From contig NC_079149.1 in NCBI RefSeq assembly GCF_945859685.1, positions 66,234,991 to 66,298,990 on the forward strand: a stretch of DNA of 64,000 nt. The letters are read 5' to 3'. The stretch is from Eupeodes corollae (taxonomy: Eukaryota > Arthropoda > Insecta > Diptera > Syrphidae). A program made the translations under genes and the position numbers. Under the pieces are notes generated by a model. That model was not told where the DNA came from. It saw nothing but the letters and a program-made list of their open reading frames with translations, and searched no databases. This document shows positions 25,601 through 38,227 of the stretch, one piece after another. Position 1 is the first letter of the stretch; the number at the start of each line of letters is the position of its first letter.

Positions 25601-28600
25601 AAAATTTACAAAAAATAGTAAGCAAATTTGGTAAAAACTGATATTCGGTTCTTAATATCTCTCAAATTAATTTCATTCATCTAATTTGTAAAAATTTAAG
25701 AAATGCTTCTAACATTGGTAAAAATTAGTTTTCGACTAAAAATCTATTTAACAAAGCTAGATTTTCAAACTGAACTCTTTCCTTAAATGAAAAATATTGT
25801 TGGTAATTTTAAAATTTGTAAGAATAATTCAATTAACAACTTTTTTAACCCAACACGAAAACCTACAAACTTTTAAGCAAGACAAATCGACAGACGGAAT
25901 GGGAAGTTATCAGTGTGGGTCGCATCCCAGCCTCTTTTTTCTTCTCAAATACACAGACGATAAAAACACTCTTTACATTAAAGGAGCATATGCTTCTATC
26001 ATTTCTCAAGAAATTCGATATTATGTGGAAAAACGTATGTCCAGCGAAAATAAATAACTTTATTCTTTAATTCTTTGAATGAAATCTCAAGTTGAATCAT
26101 CTTTGATTTTACACAGAGTGCAAATTAAGTATAAATAACTTCTGGTCATCTATTGTGTGTCAATCACTTATCACTGAAGTTGATTCCACAACGGTTTTAA
26201 TTAATTATTCTATTGTTTGCTGCGTTTACTGTATAGAAATTAAGTTCCAAGAAGCAGTGGCATTTCGTATTCTTCATATTTTTGTACAGACAAGTATTTA
26301 TCTTTGAATTTGTATCAACGGTTTTTGTTTTTTGTTTAACGGTTGAGTTAATGAAGATCAAAAGACTTAAAGACTATAGCTTTATAATTATTGTAACGAT
26401 TATATTTATATATTAATTTTTTATTTTGTTTTAGAGATGCATGTCCCTTGGATTGCGGCTTGGATGGAGTTTGTGATATCAACGACGAAGGAATACCAAG
26501 ATGCTTGTGCACTTTTGGTAAAAGTGGCAACGGCTGTCTAGACGGTAAGAAAAAAAACAATATGATTTATTATCATTCGATTTTAAATACACTATACTAA
26601 TAAAAATGTGATGATTATAATGTGGGCAAATTTGAGCTGTTGTGAAAGTAGGATATTAACAATATTGCCAGCACCTTAGTACTAATCTACTTTGATTTGT
26701 TGACTTTATTAAATCGTTTGTTCAATTAAAATTAAAGTTAGCTTTTAATCTGTTGTTGTTTTTAAAGTAAATTTTATTTTTATAAATCAATTTATTGGTA
26801 AAAAAACAATTTTTCGTTTTCGCAATTATAGCTAATTAAAATACTCAAAATGTTACGATTGTTAATTCGTTTTGTTATCGAAGATTATTCGTGTTAACAC
26901 TGCTTTTAGTAAGCCCACACAAAAATATCTAACTGCGTAAAATCGCTAATTCACTTCTCCAAGCGCGAATTTAAGTTAGCAGGATAGCACCATAGTTGTT
27001 TTGGTAATTTTTTCTGGATGCAAAATACACCTCCTTAATAACTTGTAATATACGGCAGTTTTGTCTGTTTAAGTGCTCAAAAATTTATAAAATCGCTGAA
27101 CAAAACGTTCGAAAAATTAGTGCTTGTTGTCTGCTGTTCCAATTCGAAAAAAAGTGCATTGCTTACCGACCTTGCAGCGTAATTTAAACTTGTATAGGAA
27201 TTGAGATGCAATCGAATAGCTGGGATAATCAATATTTGCACTTGCAAAAGCAATACGTCTGTGTAATCACCATCGTACACAGGTCTTAGAAAATCCTAAA
27301 CGCGTCCACTCTTTTTATTTTTTTCCACAATTTTAATGATTACCTGTCTTGATGGTCGATTATGACGATAATTTCACTGATTGACAATGTTTTGTTCCTG
27401 GCAATCAATTTGCACCTTTTCAATCGGTTTTTAAAGCTTTAATTCAAATTACTCAATCACCTAGATTTCTGAGAGATTACTTTGTAAATTTCAAAATAAT
27501 ACAAATAAAATAAATAATCAATTAGGTGACGCAACAGTCCATTCCTGGGTGCGAGTAATGCTGTCAGAGATGGAAGGGACCTACAGTTTATATGCCGAAT
27601 CCGAATGACTAATTTGAGAAAGAACTTTTCATGACAGGAATTACTCTTGGAGGATTTGTCAATTCCTCGCAAGCGGCAGGGATTGAACCCAAGACCCCTT
27701 GCATGACAGTCTACGGGTACTACAAAAAAAAAAACTATAATGCAAAGCTGCTTTTGAGAGTATCTTAAATCATAAAGAAGTTCGATAAAGTGCGTGATGA
27801 TAAAAATATTTATAAAGGTTGATTTTTTAAAACCTATAGGAAAGTTAAAAAAACCATACAATTTAAAAAAACGCATAAAATCTTTATTTGAATCGATAGT
27901 ACGGTCCATATAATGTAATGTTTAAAGATTATTTCATGCAAATGTTGATCTTGACTGCGCCTCAAATGGTCCATCCACTTAGTCCAGTTTTGGCATATTC
28001 TATCCAACATTTCGGCCGGTATCTCACAAATAAATTATTCATTGTTGTCTTAAAATGCGTCAATTGAAGGCTTGTCTGTATAGACTAAGATTTAACATAG
28101 CCCCACAAAATATAGTCTAAAGGCGTTAAATCGGACGATCTAGGCGGCCAATTGACCGGTCCCTAACGTGAAATAAAATATTCACGAACTCGCCTTTCAA
28201 TAAGTCCATTGTTGCGCGTGCTTTGTGGCGTATGGCACCGTCTTGTTGAAACCACACAAAATTTGGATATCATCTCACGGTGGAGCTCACCATTCACAGT
28301 TACGTTATGATTCGCACTAACTTTGAAGAAGTACTGTCCAATGATGCCACCAGCCCTTAAACCAACCTAACTGTGACTTTTTCTGGATGCATTGGAAGCT
28401 ATTGCAATGCATCTGACTGATATTCACTCCAAAGTCTACAATTCTGATTATTTATTTCATTGAGACAAAAATGAGCTATGTCGCTGAAAACAATTCGACC
28501 AACTTTCCAGGTTCAATTTAAATAGTATGATTGATTAATATTTAAAGTGCGTGAAATTCCCTACAAGGTTCATTAAACCGGTTGACAATATTGTAAAAGA

Positions 28601-31600
28601 ACTTTGAAAAAAAAAACATTTGTTTACATGCATTTTAAATGGGAAAACTTCAATTTTAAATTGTAAGTACTTAAAATTGATATTAAGAGCTCTGCCTTGG
28701 TGAGAATTTTTTTTCTATAAGTAAATTTATATTTTGCTTGAGCACCGAGGAAAAAAATTGTTTTTGCGGAAATGAATCACCCTATTATAGACTAAACTGA
28801 AGATTTTTGACAGTGAAACAAAACACGAAACGTGCGTCAGCTGTTTAAACCAGTGTTGTCAAAAAGATAATAGCTTAAAAATACCAAATAAATGTTAAAG
28901 AAATGCTAAAACATTTGTGTTGAAATGGTTTTCAACAGAAAAGAGTAAAACTGATTAAAATTAACATTTGTTCTTGCAATCTAAACAATCAAAACAATTT
29001 TATCATTTCTAGTTTTTGAAATGTATCTAAAAATATAAAAATAATGGTGATATTTTTAAAACTAGAGCACATATTTAAAATAAAATTTCGGATTCGATAT
29101 CAGCACTAAAACATAACAAATTTTTCAAAACCATAAAAGCTTTAAATTCAAAATTTCTCAAAACTCACATAGATTCAAATAAAAGATTTATAAGTCATAA
29201 CTAATGAGAATTTTTAGAAAGTAAGAAACAGAAACTGTATCTAGAAGACATAGATTTGTACTTGACAAAATCGTCATATACAATTTATGTTTTTTTTTTT
29301 TACTGATGGGATCCATTTGTTTTCTATCATCAGGTCCCCATAAAATAACTCTTAAAACAGAATTAACAAACAATTCCTTGAGGCATGTTGTTTCCATCAA
29401 ATTTCATGCTGATTAAGCAGAATCCCCAATAACTCTCATTTAAAACCGACAAAGAGTTTAAATTTTCCAAGCATAATATTTATTTAGTTCCTTTTGAACT
29501 TATTTATGCATGCAAACCCAAACATCGTTGGATCCGAAATTGTGTTTGTGTGTGTGTTTCTGTTTTTGTGTTTGTGTTTATATCAAAAAACACATATTGA
29601 CCCTTTTATTTTGAGGATGTTTTGAGTTTTTCTTTTTTAAGTTTCATGACAAGCAGTGATTAATACGCAAAAGGTTGCAGGATGCAGTTTTCTTTCACAT
29701 CCCACTGCTGTTTCGTGACGATATAATGGTGTAATACAACACACTTGACTCAATTACGATGCCACTACAAGAGATATGCCGATGGGATAGGGTGTGGATG
29801 TGGAATGTGAAAATAATATCGCACTGTAATGAAACTTGGAGGGCTCATGCTGAGGCTCAGCTCGGGCATTGGCCATTGGTATTGGGTAACCGGTCTTCTG
29901 TCAAGAGGGACGAGAGTTAAAAGACACTGACAAATTGCTGTACGAGTATACGACACATTGATTTACGATATACAAAAAAGGACATCAATGAATTCGACAT
30001 ATTAATGCATTTATCCTTTCTACTCTTCGCGTCCTTACAATTATATTATGCTGTTATACACAAAAATATGCATGTATTCATGATTGCTTATGGAGATTTA
30101 AAAAAAAGGTGCGACTTCTACTTCACAAGATAAAGATAAATATAAATTTCGGTGTGCGATATGAGTGGAATAAATAATTTTTTTCTCACCACTCTTACCT
30201 GCTGCATTCGATTGTTCTTGATTGGGTAATGACATACAGTAGTGTACCTTAGAGTACATAGTATGTTGAAAAACCCAATGTCGATATTATTTTGATGTTA
30301 ATTGATTGGTTTGCTAAAGTACATACATATTTTATTTGATAAAATGTAGATTTTTGCTGTGAGAACATAGTTTGTTCTTTACAACATTTACTGAAAAAGA
30401 GGTCAGTCAGATTAGCTTCCTATTCAATAAATAATATTATTTGTCCATTTTTGATTTAAGTACAAAAAAGTATAGTCACAAGTTGTTGCTTTAACGCAGA
30501 AATGTAAGAAATTGTTTCCAAACGTACACAGATTTTTATTCAAAAAATACTACATTCTTTTTTTTTGCCATTCATCAAAAACCTAAAAATGAGAAAGAAT
30601 GTGGTATTAAGAATTGTCTGGTTTTTATGAACTCAATTTGGAAACTATCAGTCTGCTTATTCGTAGATTAAAGATGATACTAGAAAATATTTGGACCTTA
30701 AAGGAGTCAACAAAACTTTAATATTGTAGAAAGAATAATGTTTGGTTCTTGAATTTAAGGAAATGCAACATCTCTAAAAATTAAATAAAAACAAATTAAG
30801 ATAAACAAATAAATTGGGTAGAAATTTTTGTGTGGCACTCAAAAAGTAGATTTCTTTAATTTAAGTTTTTGTATTCAACAGAAAATCAATTTTGAAATAA
30901 AAAAAATGCAGGACTATGTCGCTAGAGCTTGCTAATTTCTTCCAAAAATATTTCATATATTTTAAGATTTTAAAATGTAGCTACCTGCAACATAAGTTTT
31001 TCTTTAAAATTTAAGTGCCATTTTATTTCTTAAAAAATCTAAATTAACTCATTTATTTTTCAAATATCATTACAGCGGGTTTCTTTAAATTAATTTTTTT
31101 ATCTACAATTTTTAAATTTTGTCTTAAAAATATTTTTGGTATGCAGTCATTTATTACTCGATGATATCTCTCTCCACGTCCGACTTAATGTGTTCGTTTA
31201 TCTGGCTAACTATGTCATTAGTTGGAGCTAAAATTGCCCTCTCACAAAACCACTCCCGATTGCCCATATTTATATGCAGGTTTAGATAGACATTACTTTT
31301 TAATTCATCTGTGCTACAGACAATTTGACAGAATTCATGACTAAACGTAATCGAGCCGTTACAGTCTGTTGGCATACATCTTCTCCGATCTTTAGAAGAA
31401 AAGCGCCATATTGTCCTGCTTGAGAATCATTGTATAGCTGTACTCGCATATTCGTAGTCAGACAAAATTTTGTGCATGTGATTTTTACACAGATGCTTTC
31501 AAACATGCGTTTATTTCATCTGCCAGTGTACCTTTAGTAATTACCGGCAGGGTCTGTCTTAAGTCGCCAGCTAAGAGAACCACTATCCCTCCCATTATAA

Positions 31601-34600
31601 AATCTGTTCAGTAGTTTAGGCGTAAAAGTGATCGCTCCATCAGAATGTTTATATAAGAATGCGTCATTTTCCAGGGGTAAAAATGAGCCTATGTCCTTTT
31701 TCGGTAATCAAATTTCATGCAAATTGGTTCAGTAGTTTAGGAGTGATTGAGCAATATTTATAATATTAGTATGGATTTAAGCAGAAAATATATTACATTG
31801 ATATACACTGCCCGACAACCGATTAGTGCTTTCTCTAATCTTTAAGTTAAATGCAAATAACTCGGAACGATTAATATGTATAATGCTCAATATTTTTTGT
31901 TCATTCTTCTTTTTGTACTCTTTCTCTAAAAAAAAAACTCGAGGTCTGGAAATTAACCGTTATTTTGTTTTGCTTATTCTGTCAAATGTGTCAAAAATTG
32001 ATCTAGAACCTCACGTTTTTCTAATAATTTTTGCATGCAAGTAGTCGTGATTTTCTTTTTTCAGTTATTATTAGTTTATTTCGAATAGTTTTCAATTAAA
32101 TTTAGTAAAAATGGGGAAAGGAAGGCAAAACCGTTAAATGAATCTGAAAGATCCAAAATGAAGGCTTGTAGTGAGTGTTGTCAATCAGGCCATCAAATTT
32201 CAAATAAATGAACCGCAGCCGCAAAGTGGAAAAAAAGAAGGGTCGGCCATCTTCTGTTTTTTTTAGCAGCTGACAAGCGAATTATTATAAGGCACGCGAA
32301 CAATTTACACAACTTAAAGAACACCAAAAAACCGCTGTTAAAGCAAGCCTGTGGACTGTGCACATGCTATAACATTTAAAACGCCTTCAATAAAAAAAAA
32401 CATGTATTTACCAACTTCGAAAGACGCAACGCCTCGATTTTTGCATAGCGCATATGTTCTGAACGAAGAAGTGGCAGCTTTTTGTCTTTTCAGACGAGAA
32501 AAAAATTAATTGGAGGCTCCCGATAGTTATGCTTATTACTTTCATGATCTTCGAAAGGAAGAACATACTTAAGATCGACTGCACAGCTGTGCTGGTGGTG
32601 TCATGGTATTGCATTGTATTGCAATTTCTTACTCGTCGTATGAATGCCACAGCACACAATGGTGTACTAAGAACGGCGGCGTTCCCTCCAATCAAGGATA
32701 TTTTTGGGCCCTTAGAATGGAAGTTCAAACACCTTTAAGGTAGTAAAGTATTGGATTGAGCTCCAAAAAGTACCCTTACTGATATAGCCGCCATACTCGC
32801 CCGACCTTAACATAATAGAAAATGATTGGGGTGGCTATAGCACGCAAGGTATACGAGTCTGGAAGGCAATATCCAACTGAAGCGGAACTCATTGAAGGAG
32901 TAAAAAGTGTCTGGCAGACTATTTCACTGGATATATAAAGAAATTATATGATTCTTTACCCAACAGGATGTACGAGGTCATAGTTATCCGTGGTTGTACA
33001 ACACATTATTAATTTAAGTTGTTACATTTTAATATAAGTTGCATGGAATTAAAATTTAAAAAAAAAATGGAATTATTCTCGGCACATTTTCTTTTGTTCT
33101 TTGTCATTGGGGGGGTTCTAATCAAATGTCCGGGAAAAATGATTTTTCTTATTAAATTCTTTAAAATTCTGTTAAAATGCTATTTATTGAAATCGTACCG
33201 AAAATATCTTTTCTTTTCGAGGATAATGTTACAAAACTTTCATGGGCAAAAAGTTAATTTTAAATGTTTTATTTGATTGGCTGATATTAAGCTTCAAAGA
33301 AAGGAAGCAAAGGGGCGCTAATCGGTTGTCGGGCAGTGTATATTTTACGTTTCGCAGAGTTATGGTTAATAACTACTTCATACAAATAGTTGTAACTAAT
33401 GAGAGGCGGTGCAGCTCAAGATAGAACCAAGCCTTACAATAAATTCAAGGAATAAATAAATGAATAAAGAAAAAAATAAATAAGTAATTAGATAAATAAA
33501 TAAATACATAATAAATAAATAAATAAGAATAAATAATAATTTAACAAATATTTGAAATCACCGAAACATAGAGTGAAACAAAATATCTAATATTTTAACA
33601 AAAAAAAATAAAAAAAAACAAAAAATAATAAATTTAACAAATTTTTTAAATCATCAAAATAGTTTCATGCATAAATAATTAATTAAATAACAAGTACGAA
33701 ATAAGTAATTTTTTTTTTAATTCAATAACTAGCATGCTGTGTTATATCTCTCATATAGCCTTAAATGTCTTAACGATATAAAGTCTAAAGTACAAACTGG
33801 GTTGAGTTCTTCTGTGAAAAAATATCTCGAAAATTGAACACCAATTTTAAGACTTGATTTTGAATTACTTGTAACCTATGAACGTCTCTTAAAGCACATA
33901 TGCCCACGCTGGAAAACTGTAAAATATTATTTCTTGAAATACAACTTTGTATATGAACAACTTATTTTTCATGCCCAATTTCGATATTACCTTCATAATA
34001 TATAATTTTATACTAAAAAGAACTACATTCTTGTTAATTGGTGTGAATTTTGGTGACATATATCTCATTTGTTCAGCTCTTTTATTTCATAATTTCAATC
34101 ATGGTCCAATTCCACTGCTCCAGAACTCTATCAGTATAGAAAAAACACAGATTTCGGAAAAGTCCCTTTCCATCCCTTTGAATTTTTAAATTTTTGCAAC
34201 AATTTTAATGCTTTGAAAAACTAATTAATCTACGTTGTCGGCCATTACAAACGATAAAACTTTACTCCCCGAAAAAAAAAACAATTTAATCACAATGTTT
34301 ACTGCCCTAAAAACTCTCATCGCCCGCCACCGCAACATGAAGAATTGGTATTGTTGCGATAAAAAAGGATTGTTGTCTGTGTCATTTTCCGCCATTGCAA
34401 TATGAAAGCATTTATATAATTGTGAAGAGTGCAATAAACTTTATGCGCTCGAAAACGTGCTTGAACACAATGTTTTTGTATGAGCTACAAATGCTGACGT
34501 TTAACAAGATTGCCGATAGCCATAGCAATTTTGTTTTCATTTTTTGCCTCGAATCAAATTTCAAATGTATCTACATTATAATGTTTACCAGATTGAATAC

Positions 34601-37600
34601 TTAATTTAATTGCATAACACCCTCTCGACACAAATACCACATGGGACCCTTCTTAACGTCCATCACATTGCCACCTTAATTGGATTATCTATACAATTTA
34701 TTATACTATTTACTTATCTCTCTATCCACAGATACTAAGGTTCGCATTCCTAGATTTTCCAAAAAGTCCTGGTTGGCCTTTCCAGCCTTACGTGGAGCAT
34801 ACAAACATGTTCAGGTGAGTCTACCCACATCTTTCATCTGTTTGTGAAAAGGTGTGAAAGAATGTACCTGCACACATATTACATATGTACTATGTACCCA
34901 TATTGATTTTTTTTTATTTCGCTGCAAAACAATCCAGATAAGAGTTGAATTTCGACCGGAATCCGTCGAAGGCATTATCCTTTTAACTGGTGAAAGGGAC
35001 GACTTGACTGGAGATTTTATGGCCTTACTTATACATCAAGGATTCATTGAATTCTGGTAAGTATGTAGATTAAAAAATCTAAAGTTGATAATAATTCTTA
35101 TGCGATTTTAATGTCAGAAGACACCATTAAATCCGGCGTTATTCCACATTCTACAAATTCGGCCTCATAAAGTCGGAAAATGAGTATTTATTGATTTTTA
35201 CTTTTTTTATTTACATTTCCTCGAACGCGAGTGAAAAGCAGAACAAAAAGGCACTCATTCTCATACCATATCCCGGGGCATTATTCGAATAAACGAAACA
35301 CAGAGTGGCACAGAAATTTACGAGAGTAGTAAGGCACACACCAACCCCAATCCCTAGGTTCAATAAAGTCGTTGCATAATCATATTGCTGCCTTCAATTC
35401 GATACGGGTACGGCTACGGATATATTTCAACATACGCACACAATGCATAATGTAGAAGGAATAAAGCCTATCTGTGGATATATGTTTGCAAGCATTTCAC
35501 CGAACCCTGAAAAAGGACAGAATAAGAGCCATGACATGAGGTTCCATCTAAATATGTCGTGATAAAGTGCTGAGGCAGCACTTTAAAATACCGAACTCAG
35601 AACCTGTTGAAGTTTTTTTTGTTTGAAATTTTGAACTCTTGTTGACAACAAAATTCCCAATGCAAAGATATTTACGAACAAATTAGAACTTATACATATA
35701 AATAAATATGGAAATACGTCTTACAATCTGTTTTACGAAATAAATCGATAGGGTATCCAAAGGCTACTTAGTAGTTTCTTAATAGTTTACTGATATTAGT
35801 TTAAAATGGCTGTAATCTTATTTTTAAAGTATTAAGAATACAAGGCGATGTAAATTTTATGGTTACGACCACTTATGATTCAAAAAGGCAAATGGTTGCA
35901 AAACCGTTGTCAATCGTCACCGAAAGTATAGTTATTATTTTTTTAAACCACAACAGAAATCTGAACCACATCCGCTTGAAAGACTTCAAAATTGCCGCCT
36001 TTCCCTCAAGTGATGTTACTCAAAAAGTAAATTTTGGTGATTTCAGAATTAAGATAGCCGATTCTATTTAAATTAAATTTCAAACAAATTGTCGTAAGGC
36101 CATAAATTTACTTACACATAGTCCAAAAAGTCTCTCTACAGCAGCTTTATTTTTGTTGAATCTGAGATAAGTATATACATAACAATATGTATATTAAAAA
36201 TAAGAATTTTGAAAATCACATGTGCCCTTTATATTAAGACACATACATTTTATATTAAAATTATTAATTTAATTTTAAAACTATTAATTTATAGTGATCA
36301 AAGGAAATATTATGGCGGGCAGCGCTGGGTTTGGTTCAGTTGAAATAAAAATATCTTTTGGTTTTCGTACAGTTTGAATAAACTTTGTTTTTGGAATAAA
36401 CTATTGAACCAATCTTAGTGGGCTTGCACTATTCATATTAATAATGTAAAAGCTACATCAAATTATTTTTAAAATTTGGTAAAAAGTTGAAGGTGATGGA
36501 AATTTAATTTTTTGCAATGTTACTACTTTGGTTTTTACATTTACACCTAGCACTTTAAAAAAAAAAAACACTAAACTACTGCTCTTGGGAGACTTTTTAG
36601 ACGATACGCGTGTAAAGTGTGTTTTTTTTAGACGTGCTGTTTTCAAGAAGAAATAGAACGCATATAATTTAATGATATGGCCCAGAATTAAGCTTTGTTA
36701 TAAAGATAATGGTTCACTGTTATGTATGTTTTAAAAATAATTTCGGGCAAGTAGCTGGCTCGAATATATTCAAGCCCAATATTTGACCACTTTTTTCAGG
36801 AATTGAAAGTAAAACCGTATGTCAACAATAGCGTGCCTCTTCCAAGCGAAAAAAAATAGTCCAGCGGTAATAAATAGCACGTCACAGGTTGACCGAATAT
36901 TGGTCGAGTTAACAGAACCATTATTTTGTAAATAAATTTGAAAAATTTACAAACATTTTTCAGGAGTAAGTCTATTTGTTATAAAATGACAAACCAAATT
37001 GAGCATAAACCTAGTGACAGCTGTAAAAACGACCAATTGTAAGAAAAGTATTGCCATATTGAAAACCATACGTCTAGAAAAAAACACCAGTTGTATACAA
37101 AAATTGCCTTGAAAATGTATAAAAATAAGCAGGGTGTCCCATAATAATGATCCAAAATAAATATTTGTTGAAAGGTCACGTCACTTAACTTTTCTGTATT
37201 TATCACGCACCATAACGATTTTGGAGCAGAAGATGTTTTAATGATATTTAAAAAAAACACCCACTTTAAATTCGCCTTTTCAATTTAAAAATAACCTAAG
37301 GATGGAGAAAGTGTTTTTTTAGTAAAGAATAAATGAATACTTTATAAATTAAGTGAAACCGAATTCTTCACTTCAATCTTTATTCTTACAAAAATATAAT
37401 CATCTTTACTGGGAGGTCCGGTACGGATTCGGGGATTAGTTTTTTCAGAAGGTATCGGCTGCACGGTTTTTGCAAAAACTCGGTTTAAAACCGAGGAAAA
37501 GTGTTATTTCCACCTTCTGACTTGCTCATCCACCGAACTTATTAGGTGTTGCTTTGAGCTGTGTGTACCGGTCAGCTCTTTGGTTATTCTATAAACGGTC

Positions 37601-38187
37601 CTGTTGTCGCACCTGTTTGCAGCATCTTCTGCTTCTTTCGCCAATGCCATGATGTGGTTACGCTTGTCGCGGCGCACACTGCGGTGAAGCTCTATCTTTT
37701 TCATGTGATACGAGCACTCCAGCTTGATTTGTTCTTCCTCTTGTGCAGCAGTTATTCGAGCCCTTAACTGTTTGCGTTCGTTGATCCTTGTCCAAGATTC
37801 TTCTGAAAGCCAAGTGTTGTTACTTTCTTCTTTCCGACGGACTATTCTGTCAACACCTGAAATGAAAACATTTTTCACAGCATTCCAATGGTGTTCGATG
37901 GTATCATGTACTGTGCTGCTCATTGTTCTCATTCCGTGAGACAGGTGGTCCCTAAATTGTTGACGGGTCGTGGGAATCTTTAGTCTGGCGACGTTGTATT
38001 TGGAAGCTCGTGTTATTCCTTTGGATCTCCGAACTGTAGCTGTACGCAATATTAGGGTAGCTATCATTAAGTGGTGGTCACGGGCAAGTAACCGCCTCTT
38101 CTGTTTTGTACATCCACGAGACTGCTTCTAAAGCGTCGACTAATCGAGAAGTGGTCAATTCGGTTGGTAGTCCGTCGACACCCAGCT

Positions 38188-38227
<40 letters not shown>

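Larger units (their letters stand above)
22336..25860. repeat. fold-back-like element: ~0.9 kb inverted arms around a ~1.7 kb centre
   Basis: The left arm (about 22336-23205) is the diverged reverse complement of the right arm (about 24880-25860). Anchors: 22435-22490 pairs with 25690-25760. 22890-22940 pairs with 25095-25165. 23140-23195, around CTAGCATTATTGGTTCG, pairs with 24895-24915. Each arm is itself a row of degenerate tandem units. In the right arm the TTGGTAAAAA-like marker recurs at 25135, 25281, 25458, 25628 and 25715. Long inverted arms made of tandem units are the hallmark of Foldback-type DNA elements. No transposase is visible in the centre. Confidence 0.7.

Noticed and set aside
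26437..26544. Alternative acceptor two bases downstream for the EGF-2 exon
   Set aside because: It would break the reading phase and destroy the six-cysteine pattern.
27457..27909. 150-codon minus-strand open frame
   Set aside because: It spans a SINE copy and the edge of a mariner remnant; chance joining of repeat sequence.
32408..32738. Open frames on both strands around 32400-32740
   Set aside because: Shadow frames of the broken Tc1-like transposase.
33449..33540. Regular short repeats, considered as an array
   Set aside because: Simple AAAT microsatellite; no spacers or conserved repeat units as in a CRISPR array, and the genome is eukaryotic.
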